The notes: generated from the letters alone by a model not told the origin. DNA of 29,633 nucleotides from an uncultured Lachnospiraceae bacterium (GCA_910588825.1 CAJURF010000042.1:1-29633), one strand, 5' to 3'; counted from the stretch's first letter, positions 8,699-15,305 are shown. Made by a program: numbers and translations.

Positions 8699-9976
8699 AT
8701 GGTTAAAGCGATTGTGGGAGCTAACTGGGGAGATGAAGGGAAAGGGAAGATAACGGATGTGCTGGCCAAGGAATCGGATATCATCGTCAGATTCCAGGGA
8801 GGAGCAAATGCAGGCCATACCATTGTAAATGATTATGGGAAATTTGCTCTTCACACTTTGCCTTCGGGAGTGTTCTATGACCACACCACCAGTATTCTTG
8901 GAAATGGCGTGGCCGTGAACATTCCTGTATTATTTAAGGAAATCCAGGAAATTGTGGACAGAGGCGTGCCAAAGCCGAAGATTTTTGTCTCAGACCGGGC
9001 GCAGATTGTGATGCCGTACCATATTCTGCTGGATGCGTATGAAGAGGAAAGGCTGGCAGGCAGGTCTTTTGGCTCTACAAAATCAGGGATTGCGCCTTTC
9101 TATTCGGATAAGTATGCCAAAATCGGCTTTCAAATCAGTGAACTGTTCGGCAGAGAAGATGAGTTGATGGATAAGGTGAAGCGGGTCTGCGAGATAAAGA
9201 ATGTGCTGGTGGAGCACCTTTATCACAAGCCGCTGTTGCAGCCGGATGAGATATTAAAAGAGCTGCTGTCTTACAAAGAGATGGTAGAGCCTTATGTGTG
9301 CAACGTATCTGCCTATTTGTATCAGGCGCTGAAAGAAGGAAAAGAGATTCTGCTGGAGGGACAGCTGGGTTCGTTGAAAGATCCGGACCATGGGATTTAT
9401 CCCATGGTAACTTCGTCGTCTACTCTGGCGGCTTATGGTGCCATCGGAGCAGGGATACCTCCCTATGAGATTAAGAAGATTATCACAGTGGTAAAAGCAT
9501 ATTCCAGTGCGGTGGGAGCCGGAGAATTCGTATCTGAGATTTTTGGAGAGGAAGCCGATGAGCTGCGGCGCAGAGGCGGAGACGGAGGCGAATATGGGGC
9601 AACTACCGGAAGGCCGCGCCGTATGGGATGGTTTGATGTAGTGGCCAGCAAATACGGATGCCGGATTCAGGGAACGACGGATGTGGCGTTTACAGTGCTG
9701 GATGTGCTGGGATACTTAGACGAGATACCTGTGTGCACCGGATATGAGATTGACGGAAAGGTGACTACGGAATTTCCGGTGACAACAGATTTGAAAAAGG
9801 CAAAGCCTGTGCTGGAGGTTCTGCCAGGCTGGAAATGTGACATACGGGGAATCAAAGAATACCGTGAACTTCCAGAAAACTGCAGAAGGTACGTGGAGTT
9901 TGTGGAGGAAAAGATCGGATTTCCCATCACCATGGTATCCAATGGACCGGGAAGAGAAGATATTATATATAGATAA
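8699..9976 (+). CDS. purA: Adenylosuccinate synthetase
   Basis: PurA converts IMP, aspartate and GTP to adenylosuccinate, which PurB then turns into AMP. The start is the ATG at 8699 (425 aa): GGGAGG sits at 8684-8689 and the protein then begins MVKAIVGANWGDEGKGK, the family's N-terminal GTP loop. Longer frames back to 8555 would overlap the preceding gene and the promoter. Other motifs are FQGGANAGHT, the GSTKSGIAP IMP-site region (about 130) and the DGGEYGATTGRPRR loop near residue 300. It has its own consensus promoter, so it is at least partly uncoupled from purCFB. Confidence 0.97.
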   Translation: MVKAIVGANWGDEGKGKITDVLAKESDIIVRFQGGANAGHTIVNDYGKFALHTLPSGVFYDHTTSILGNGVAVNIPVLFKEIQEIVDRGVPKPKIFVSDRAQIVMPYHILLDAYEEERLAGRSFGSTKSGIAPFYSDKYAKIGFQISELFGREDELMDKVKRVCEIKNVLVEHLYHKPLLQPDEILKELLSYKEMVEPYVCNVSAYLYQALKEGKEILLEGQLGSLKDPDHGIYPMVTSSSTLAAYGAIGAGIPPYEIKKIITVVKAYSSAVGAGEFVSEIFGEEADELRRRGGDGGEYGATTGRPRRMGWFDVVASKYGCRIQGTTDVAFTVLDVLGYLDEIPVCTGYEIDGKVTTEFPVTTDLKKAKPVLEVLPGWKCDIRGIKEYRELPENCRRYVEFVEEKIGFPITMVSNGPGREDIIYR

Positions 9977-10001
9977 TCAGCAGCAATTCGGTGAACCACA
10001 G

Positions 10002-10043
10002 GGCCGGGGCAAAAGGCGCGTTCTGCGCGGTTTTGTTCCGGCC
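10002..10043. terminator. Hairpin between convergent genes, probable bidirectional terminator
   Basis: GGCCGGGGCAAAA (10002-10014) pairs with TTTTGTTCCGGCC (10031-10043), allowing two G-U pairs, with a GC-rich inner hairpin. It lies between the ends of purA (+) and the small gene on the minus strand. The T-rich stretch on the + side (after 10050) is not immediately adjacent, so termination is likely but not certain. Confidence 0.6.
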
Positions 10044-10051
10044 TTGTTCCG

Positions 10052-10258
10052 TTATTTTTTATCTGATTTATGGGTCCAGCGGTATACCAGCATACAGGCA
10101 TATATGATGACAGGGATGCCGATTGAGCACGCCAGGGACAGCTGTAACCAGCGGCCTGCACTGGGGCCGTCCATCAAAGCGGTAAATAATGTGAAACCAT
10201 AAAGCCCCAGCAGGAAGATCACACCGGCCAGAGCGAGGATTCGTTTGATTTTCTTCAT
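10052..10258 (-). CDS. Small two-helix membrane protein, 68 aa
   Basis: The start at 10258 is supported by a strong minus-strand ribosome site (GGAGGAAGC) just ahead of ATG; the longer frame to 10342 is not. The protein begins MKKIKRILALAG, then has two hydrophobic segments (about residues 6-26 and 37-57) and ends in a basic tail. This is the topology of a small integral membrane protein. I do not recognise the family. It is convergent with purA and divergent from the isomerase/HPr/EIIA unit, and its probable promoter lies in the 14-bp inverted-repeat region. Function unknown. Confidence 0.65.
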   Translation of the reverse strand: MKKIKRILALAGVIFLLGLYGFTLFTALMDGPSAGRWLQLSLACSIGIPVIIYACMLVYRWTHKSDKK

Positions 10259-10302
10259 TTGCTTCCTCCGTTTCAGCTGTAATAGTATTTTTATACCCGC
10301 AA

Positions 10303-10360
10303 GCCAAATGATTTGCCAGCAAGTCTTCACTATTTCAAGCAAAACAGCAAATCATTTGGC
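10303..10360. promoter_or_regulatory. 14-bp perfect inverted repeat in a divergent promoter region (possible operator)
   Basis: GCCAAATGATTTGC (10303-10316) and GCAAATCATTTGGC (10347-10360) are exact reverse complements 30 bases apart. On the + strand TTGGCA (10356-10361) is followed 18 bases later by TATAAT (10380-10385), so the right arm covers that -35. On the minus strand TTGGCT in the left arm is followed 17 bases later by TATTAC. Each arm thus overlaps a possible -35, suggesting a shared regulator site or a long hairpin. Confidence 0.5.
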
Positions 10361-10422
10361 AAATACGTATGCTCTTGGGTATAATTGTAAAAGGAGGGGG
10401 GGCAAGTGTCAATGAAAAAATG

Positions 10423-10451
10423 TTGACAATTTAAAAATAAGATGATATGAT
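10423..10451 (+). promoter_or_regulatory. Sigma-A promoter for isomerase/HPr/EIIA unit
   Basis: TTGACA (10423-10428), a 17-base spacer and TATGAT (10446-10451) form a near-perfect sigma-A promoter. Two 11-base direct repeats (10475-10485 and 10486-10496, core TCAAAATTG) follow in the leader. Confidence 0.8.
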
Positions 10452-10515
10452 TTGCGTAAAATTTAGTATCATAATCAAAATTGTGTCAAAATTGAGTGAG
10501 TTAGAAGGGATGTAG

Positions 10516-11280
10516 TTGTTATATGTATCGCACTTGATTCCAGATGATCACATGGCATGTCTGCTGAAGCAGTATCATCTGGGAGTAGAAGCTATTGAAT
10601 TTTCCATTGGTTACTGCCTGGATGCATGGGAAGAACGGGCGGCCGCTTATGGTAAACGTCTGGAGGACATGGGCTGGGAGGGGGCTTTGAGCATACACGG
10701 TCCTTTTTTGGATTTGAATCCTGTGAGCTGGGATGACAGGATTGCGGCAGTTTCCAGAGAGCGGTTTGAACAGGCATATGAGGCGGCCTGTAAGATGGGT
10801 GCCGGGAAAGTGATTTATCATACGTGTTTCGTACCGGCTATCAATTATCTGGAGGGGTGGACACAGCGGATGGTTTTGTTCTGGAACCGTTTTATGGAGG
10901 ATAAAGGACGGGAGATTACGGTCTGTCTGGAGAATGTTTTTGACCCCCAGTCCGCTCCCCTTGCGCAGATTGCCCGGCAAGTCACACATCCGGCATTTGG
11001 TCTGTGTCTGGACATAGGCCATGCCCATTGGGCGTCCAAAGAGCCGATGGAGGAGTGGCTGGAGAATCTTAAGCCTTATATCAGGCATCTGCATCTGCAT
11101 GACAACCATGGCGGCTGGGATGAACATCTGGGGCTGGGACAGGGAAATATTCCCCTCAAGTTGATTCTGGAGTTTATACGGGACTGTCAAAAACAGGCAG
11201 ATCTCACCATAGAAAATTCAGACATACAATTTTGCAGGGCGTCCATTGCGGTTCTGGAGGATTTTTTTCGCCGCGTATGA
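10516..11280 (+). CDS. Sugar-phosphate isomerase/epimerase-like TIM-barrel protein
   Basis: The 254-residue protein starts with TTG at 10516, five bases after AGAAGGGA; no ATG fits as well. It has features of the xylose-isomerase-like TIM barrel (AP endonuclease family 2 superfamily): SIHGPFLDLNP (~55-65), ENVF (about 140), LCLDIGHAHW (~160) and HLHLHDNHGGWDEHLGLGQG (~195-215), where the His, Asp and Glu residues usually bind divalent metal. The substrate is not readable from sequence; sugar epimerases, hydroxypyruvate isomerases and endonuclease IV all share the fold. It precedes HPr by 32 bases, which hints at sugar metabolism or its control. Confident in the superfamily, not in the reaction. 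Confidence 0.85.
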   Translation: MLYVSHLIPDDHMACLLKQYHLGVEAIEFSIGYCLDAWEERAAAYGKRLEDMGWEGALSIHGPFLDLNPVSWDDRIAAVSRERFEQAYEAACKMGAGKVIYHTCFVPAINYLEGWTQRMVLFWNRFMEDKGREITVCLENVFDPQSAPLAQIARQVTHPAFGLCLDIGHAHWASKEPMEEWLENLKPYIRHLHLHDNHGGWDEHLGLGQGNIPLKLILEFIRDCQKQADLTIENSDIQFCRASIAVLEDFFRRV

Positions 11281-11312
11281 ATATACTACAATGTAAGGGA
11301 GGATTATTTTTT

Positions 11313-11570
11313 ATGAAGGAATTTCAGCATGTTTTACAGAACAAATTAGGCCTTCATGCCAAGCCGGCTGGTGAGTTTGTACAGATGGTAAAGAGTCTGG
11401 ATTCGGCTGTGACAGTGGAAAAGGGCGGCCAGGTGGTCAGCGCGGATAAGCTTCTGGCGCTGGCATCTTTGGACGTGCATAAGGGCGACACGATTACGAT
11501 CACGTTTGAAAATGATGTAAGCGACGAAGAAGTGAACAGATTCAAGGAATTTGCAGAAAAACATTTATAA
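11313..11570 (+). CDS. HPr-family phosphocarrier with His15 but Lys46
   Basis: The ATG at 11313 is preceded by AAGGGAGG and gives an 85-residue protein, the normal HPr length. HPr carries phosphate from enzyme I to EIIA proteins of the sugar phosphotransferase system. The active-site histidine is His15 in LGLHAKPAG; the usual following Arg17 is Lys17. Aligned by eye to Bacillus HPr, the regulatory Ser46 position is Lys46 (SADKLLALASL), so HPr kinase could not phosphorylate the usual site. This is the opposite of Crh, which lacks His15 and keeps Ser46. The gene is directly followed by an EIIA gene, its natural partner. A genuine PTS role is plausible; another housekeeping ptsH may exist elsewhere in the genome. 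Confidence 0.9.
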   Translation: MKEFQHVLQNKLGLHAKPAGEFVQMVKSLDSAVTVEKGGQVVSADKLLALASLDVHKGDTITITFENDVSDEEVNRFKEFAEKHL

Positions 11571-11601
11571 GAAAGTACGAAGGGATTATGGAGGAGAGGG
11601 C

Positions 11602-12087
11602 ATGTTGATTACTGATTTGTTATGTCCGCAATGTATAGAACTGCATGGCAGATCAGGAACCAAGACAGAGGTGATCGGGCATCTGATAGACTTGGTGATG
11701 AAAAGCGGCAGGATCTCTGACAGAAAGGCTTTCGAGAAAACGGTATTTCAGAGAGAACGGGAGATCAGCACAGGGATTGGAGACGGTATTGGGATTCCCC
11801 ACGGGATTTGCAGCGGGGTGAACACTCTGGTATTAAGTGCCATGGTGATTCCAGGAGGAACGGATTTTGAGGCCATTGACCATCAGCCGGTGGATCTGCT
11901 GTTTATGATTGTAATACCCAGCCAGAAGAGGGATATGTATCTGCATTTTTTAAGCAGGATTTCCAAGTATTTACTGGAGGAGAAATTCACAAGGGCACTG
12001 CGCCGTGCCCGTACTGCAGAAGAATTCATCCGCATCTTCAGAAGGGAGATTCCGGCACGGCAGTTTAAATTTGAAAATGTATCTTAA
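11602..12087 (+). CDS. PTS EIIA protein, fructose/nitrogen type (PF00359-like), stand-alone
   Basis: I start at the ATG at 11602 (161 aa), supported by GGAGGAGAG just upstream; the frame back to 11551 overlaps the HPr gene. The motif GIGDGIGIPHG (residues 58-68) holds the phosphorylatable His67 of the PTS_EIIA_2 family (FruA/MtlA/PtsN). The remainder matches the length of a single EIIA domain, and there is no fused HPr, EIIB or EIIC. No EIIB/EIIC gene is nearby, so the protein is either an orphan transport component or a regulator phosphorylated by the adjacent HPr. A terminator-like hairpin follows at 12131. Confidence 0.9.
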   Translation: MLITDLLCPQCIELHGRSGTKTEVIGHLIDLVMKSGRISDRKAFEKTVFQREREISTGIGDGIGIPHGICSGVNTLVLSAMVIPGGTDFEAIDHQPVDLLFMIVIPSQKRDMYLHFLSRISKYLLEEKFTRALRRARTAEEFIRIFRREIPARQFKFENVS

Positions 12088-12102
12088 ATTTAAAATATAT
12101 GC

Positions 12103-12130
12103 TTGTCATTTTATGAGTATATGATATAAT
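12103..12130 (+). promoter_or_regulatory. Probable promoter of the folate operon
   Basis: TTGTCA (12103-12108), a 16-base spacer and TATAAT (12125-12130). Transcription would start near 12137, about 75 bases ahead of the THF riboswitch. A second TATAAT at 12186-12191 has no convincing -35. Confidence 0.6.
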
Positions 12131-12177
12131 TGCTCCAGAGCCTGTATGAATATTCAGACAAGCTTTTGGAGCATTTT
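12131..12177 (+). terminator. Terminator-like hairpin after the EIIA gene
   Basis: TGCTCCA (12131-12137) and TGGAGCA (12167-12173) are perfect complements followed by TTTTAAAA. The left arm directly abuts the -10 of the putative folate promoter, so transcripts from upstream would contain the hairpin while transcripts from that promoter would lack most of its 5' arm. Confidence 0.5.
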
Positions 12178-12212
12178 AAAATTAATATAATAGGTCATAT
12201 TTACGAATAATA

Positions 12213-12334
12213 TGCAAAATAGATTTCTATGCGTAAAGTGTTCGGCGGATAGGGAGTTGCTGCTGAAACGAAAAGTTATCTGGTAAAGAGAGCTCTTAAC
12301 TTTAACTTGCGATATGGGAATCGCACCCGTTGCG
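12213..12334 (+). ncRNA. Tetrahydrofolate (THF-I) riboswitch
   Basis: The segment AATAGATTTCTATGCGTAAA (12217-12236) with AGTG after it, then GATAGGGAGTTG and AACGAAAAG (through 12275), then GCACCCG (12323-12329), follows in order the conserved blocks I recall for the THF riboswitch (GTAGAT, GCGTTAAGTG, ATGGGATGTCG, AACGAAG, GCATCCG). The ends TGCAA (12213-12217) and TTGCG (12330-12334) can form P1. It sits directly upstream of folE and three further folate genes, the expected context. The arm before the last conserved block is longer than in the Eubacterium siraeum example. Alignment is by memory and by eye. Confidence 0.72.
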
Positions 12335-12345
12335 ACAGTTGAGCC

Positions 12346-12410
12346 AGACATCTCATATTGTGTAGGGAATATTTTGGACATATGTTCTGCACATGATGGA
12401 GATGTTTTTT
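12346..12410 (+). terminator. Expression-platform terminator of the THF riboswitch
   Basis: ACATCTC (from about 12348) pairs with GAGATGT (12399-12405 region), followed by TTTTTT ending at 12410, 60 bases before folE. Placed just after the riboswitch core, it would let THF binding reduce transcription of the folate operon. The middle of the hairpin is irregular. Confidence 0.6.
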
Positions 12411-12470
12411 CATTATACGATGTTAAAAACATTCTCCGGATATGCGTATGATGGAAAGGAGAATATTTTC

Positions 12471-13028
12471 ATGCTGGACGAGCAGAAAATTGAGGAAGGT
12501 GTACGGTTACTTTTGGAAGGAATCGGTGAGGATGTGAACCGGGAAGGGCTCAAAGAGACTCCGGGCCGCGTCGCCAGAATGTGCCGGGAAATTTATGGTG
12601 GTATGTGGCAGGATGCGGGAGTACATCTTGCGAAGCAGTTTGAAGCGGATAACAATGAACTGGTGCTGGAGAAGGACATCACATTTTACTCCATGTGTGA
12701 GCACCATCTGCTTCCTTTTTATGGAAAAGCCCACATTGCTTACATACCCAATGGAAAAGTGGCGGGATTGAGTAAACTGGCCCGTACAGTGGAGGTATAT
12801 GCCCGCAGGGCACAGATTCAGGAAAAATTAACTGCTCAGATTGCAGATGCTCTCTGGGAGCATTTGAATCCACAGGGCGTGATGGTTATCGTAGAGGCAG
12901 AGCATATGTGTATGACTATGCGCGGAGTCAAGAAACCGGGCAGTAAGACCATGAGTTATGCCACAAGAGGCTCTATAAAAGAAGACCCGCAGATGCAGCG
13001 GATGATTCTGGAGATGGTGAAAGAGTGA
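12471..13028 (+). CDS. folE: GTP cyclohydrolase I
   Basis: FolE converts GTP to 7,8-dihydroneopterin triphosphate, the first folate step. The ATG at 12471 follows AAAGGAGA with good spacing and gives 185 residues, the usual bacterial length; the frame extending to 12393 overlaps the leader terminator. Motifs are GLKETPGRVARM (~26-37), SMCEHHLLPF (74-83) with zinc ligands Cys76 and His79, LSKLARTVEVYARR (~100), and the third zinc cysteine in EHMCMTMRG. It is first in the four-gene operon behind the THF riboswitch. The stop overlaps the next start (GTGA). Confidence 0.97.
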   Translation: MLDEQKIEEGVRLLLEGIGEDVNREGLKETPGRVARMCREIYGGMWQDAGVHLAKQFEADNNELVLEKDITFYSMCEHHLLPFYGKAHIAYIPNGKVAGLSKLARTVEVYARRAQIQEKLTAQIADALWEHLNPQGVMVIVEAEHMCMTMRGVKKPGSKTMSYATRGSIKEDPQMQRMILEMVKE

Positions 13029-13513
13029 ACCGGGTAAATCAGATTCTGTCTCATCCCCGCTACCGCCAGGCGCTGGAAAAGACAGAAGTTTTGGAAAAAG
13101 ACAGAGAATTCTGCCGCCATAACATGGCACATTTTCTTGATGTGGCCCGTATTGCATATATTCATTGTCTGGAACAGGGGATGGATGTGAAAAAGGATGT
13201 GGTCTACGGGGCTGCTCTTCTCCATGATATTGGCAGATATCAGCAGTATGAAGCGGGGATTCCCCATGAGACAGCCAGTGCCAGGCTGGCCCAGGAGATT
13301 CTGCCCCAGTGCTCTTATTCGGAAGAAGAACAGCGGCAGATTCAGGAGGCTGTTTTAGGGCACCGCCGAAAGGATAAGAAACTGCAGGAAAGTTTGGGAC
13401 TGGGCGGACTGCTTTACCAGGCGGACAAGCAGTCCAGGAACTGCTTTGTCTGTTCTGCCAGGGAAGCGTGCAATTGGCCAAAAGACAAGATGAATGAAGG
13501 AATACAGGATTAA
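13025..13513 (+). CDS. HD-domain metal-dependent hydrolase in folate operon
   Basis: This 162-residue protein starts at the GTG at 13025, overlapping the folE stop by four bases (GTGA), a strong sign of coupled translation. It has the HD-superfamily metal set: His36 (NMAHF), His67-Asp68 (LLHDIGRY) and Asp134 (YQADKQSR). A cysteine cluster, Cys140-x2-Cys143-x5-Cys149, lies at the C-terminus and might bind metal. HD enzymes hydrolyse phosphate esters or nucleotides. Lying between folE and folP, in an operon with no Nudix-type dihydroneopterin triphosphatase, it is a natural candidate for removing phosphate from dihydroneopterin triphosphate. That role is inferred from position only. Alternative: a general nucleotide hydrolase. 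Confidence 0.85.
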   Translation: MNRVNQILSHPRYRQALEKTEVLEKDREFCRHNMAHFLDVARIAYIHCLEQGMDVKKDVVYGAALLHDIGRYQQYEAGIPHETASARLAQEILPQCSYSEEEQRQIQEAVLGHRRKDKKLQESLGLGGLLYQADKQSRNCFVCSAREACNWPKDKMNEGIQD

Positions 13514-13533
13514 AAGAAAGCATAGGTGGTTGT

Positions 13534-14340
13534 ATGAAAATCGGCAGCAGGACATTCGATACGAATCGGAAATGTTATGTCATGGGTATTCTTAATGTGA
13601 CGCCGGATTCTTTTTCAGATGGAGGAAAATGGAATACTCTGGATCGGGCTTTACAGCATACACAGGACATGATTGACCAGGGGGCAGATATTATTGATGT
13701 GGGCGGTGAGTCCACAAGACCGGGGCATGTGCAGATTTCAGAGCAGGAAGAAATTGACCGGGTAGTGCCGGTGATCGAGGCAGTAAACAGCAGATTTGAT
13801 ATCTCCATATCTGTAGATACCTATAAAAGCAAAGTGGCAGAGCCGGCCATTCGGGCAGGGGCAGACCTTGTGAATGATATCTGGGGTCTGAAATATGATC
13901 CGCAGATGGCCGGATTGATTGCACGGACAGGAACCGCATGCTGTCTGATGCATAACAGGGAAAAAGCGGATTATCAAGAATTTATGAAAGAGTTTATAGA
14001 GGATCTGGGGGAATCTGTACGGATTGCAGAAGAAGCAGGTATTGCAGAAGACAAGATTATTCTGGACCCAGGCGTGGGATTTGGAAAGACATATGAACAC
14101 AATTTAGAAGTAATGAGGGAGCTGTCTCAGATGCATCAGTATGGGTATCCGGTATTGCTGGGGACATCCAACAAATCGGTGATCGGCCTGGCTTTGGATC
14201 TGCCTGCGGATGAGCGTCTGGAAGGAACTCTGGCCACCACTGCAGTGGGTGTGATGAATCACTGTGCTTTTGTCCGGGTACACCGGGTTTTGGAAAATAA
14301 GCGGGTCATTCAAATGACAGAAGCGATTATGGGCAGGTAG
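13534..14340 (+). CDS. folP: Dihydropteroate synthase
   Basis: FolP condenses 6-hydroxymethyl-dihydropterin pyrophosphate with p-aminobenzoate to give dihydropteroate; it is the sulfonamide target. The 268-residue length is typical. Signature segments are VMGILNVTPDSFSDGG (16-31), ADIIDVGGESTRPG (~50-63) with the flexible pterin/sulfa loop, and DPGVGFGKTYEHN (~180-192). The start at 13534 is preceded by AGGTGG. The spacing to the HD gene is 20 bases and to the folB-folK gene 3 bases, so all are co-transcribed under the THF riboswitch. Confidence 0.97.
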   Translation: MKIGSRTFDTNRKCYVMGILNVTPDSFSDGGKWNTLDRALQHTQDMIDQGADIIDVGGESTRPGHVQISEQEEIDRVVPVIEAVNSRFDISISVDTYKSKVAEPAIRAGADLVNDIWGLKYDPQMAGLIARTGTACCLMHNREKADYQEFMKEFIEDLGESVRIAEEAGIAEDKIILDPGVGFGKTYEHNLEVMRELSQMHQYGYPVLLGTSNKSVIGLALDLPADERLEGTLATTAVGVMNHCAFVRVHRVLENKRVIQMTEAIMGR

Positions 14341-14343
14341 AAC

Positions 14344-15171
14344 ATGGATAAAATTTTTATAAAAAAATTGGAAGTGTTTGCAAAACATGGAGTTTTCCCG
14401 GAAGAAAATGTATTGGGACAGAAATTTCTCATATCTGCAGTTCTCCATACGGATGTGCGTGAGGCGGGGAAAACCGACGATTTGACCAAATCCATTCATT
14501 ATGGGGAAGTGAGCTGCATGATGAAAGAACACCTGGAAGGCCATACGTACTGCCTGCTGGAGCGGGCGGTGGAGACTCTGGCCAGGAAAATGCTTCTGGA
14601 AATCCCCGGCTTACAGGAAGTGGAACTGGAATTGGAAAAACCCTGGGCTCCTATTGGTCTGCCCCTGGAAACGGTTTCGGTGGCCATACGGCGTAAATGG
14701 CACCGGGCTTACATAGCGCTGGGCTCCAACATGGGAGATAAGGAAGAACATCTGCGCAAAGCAGTAAAAGCTGTGGAAACAAATGAAGACTGCCAGGTAA
14801 TGAAAGTTTCCTCTTTCCTGCGCACGGCACCCTATGGAGGCGTAGAACAGGAAGATTTTCTCAACGGATGCATGGAAGTGCGGACCTTGCTGACGCCGAG
14901 AGAACTGCTGGAATTTATCCATCAGGTTGAGGCGGATGCAGGACGAGAGAGGAAAGTTCACTGGGGGCCCAGGACTCTGGATTTGGATATTATTCTATAT
15001 GATAATGAACTGGTGGATGAGCTGGATCTGCAGATTCCCCATAAAGAAATGGCGAAAAGAGACTTTGTGCTGTTTCCTCTGCGTGAGATTGCGCCTTTTC
15101 TCCGGCACCCGATTACAAAAAAGACTGTAGAAGAACTTGCGGAAGAATTGACTCAGCATTATGTTATGTAA
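14344..15171 (+). CDS. folK: Fused dihydroneopterin aldolase / HPPK (FolB-FolK)
   Basis: Residues 1 to about 117 match dihydroneopterin aldolase (FolB): FAKHGVFPEENVLGQKF, the conserved Tyr-Gly-Glu in IHYGEVSCMM and the C-terminal KPWAPIGLPLETVSV. Residues ~120-275 match HPPK (FolK): AYIALGSNMGDKEEHLRKAV and GPRTLDLDIILYD with the Mg-binding aspartates. The fusion carries out two successive steps, dihydroneopterin to hydroxymethyl-dihydropterin and then its pyrophosphorylation, feeding FolP. At 275 aa both domains look complete. It closes the operon; a GAGGC/GCCTC hairpin (15174-15205) without a T-tract follows. Confidence 0.96.
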   Translation: MDKIFIKKLEVFAKHGVFPEENVLGQKFLISAVLHTDVREAGKTDDLTKSIHYGEVSCMMKEHLEGHTYCLLERAVETLARKMLLEIPGLQEVELELEKPWAPIGLPLETVSVAIRRKWHRAYIALGSNMGDKEEHLRKAVKAVETNEDCQVMKVSSFLRTAPYGGVEQEDFLNGCMEVRTLLTPRELLEFIHQVEADAGRERKVHWGPRTLDLDIILYDNELVDELDLQIPHKEMAKRDFVLFPLREIAPFLRHPITKKTVEELAEELTQHYVM

Positions 15172-15234
15172 TGTGAGGCCGCCTGTCTGTTTATTGGGCA
15201 GCCTCGTCAAGGGGAGGATAAAAAGTATTTTTGT

Positions 15235-15260
15235 ATTCATTGGAGGGGATTCCAATGAAT
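15235..15260 (+). repeat. Perfect 10-bp inverted repeat covering a ribosome site
   Basis: ATTCATTGGA (15235-15244) and TCCAATGAAT (15251-15260) are exact complements with a GGGGAT loop. The left arm and loop contain the GGAGGGG that would serve the tiny ORF starting at 15255. Confidence 0.7.
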
Positions 15261-15305
15261 AACTATAGTATTGCCGGGAATATCGGAATTATACAAAAAA
15301 TATAA
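15255..15305 (+). CDS. Possible 16-aa leader peptide
   Basis: ATG at 15255 follows GGAGGGG (15242-15248) with a 6-base gap and encodes MNNYSIAGNIGIIQKI before TAA. It ends 28 bases before the AIM24-family start. Good start signals and position suggest a leader peptide, but nothing in the peptide identifies it and it could be chance. Confidence 0.25.
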   Translation: MNNYSIAGNIGIIQKI

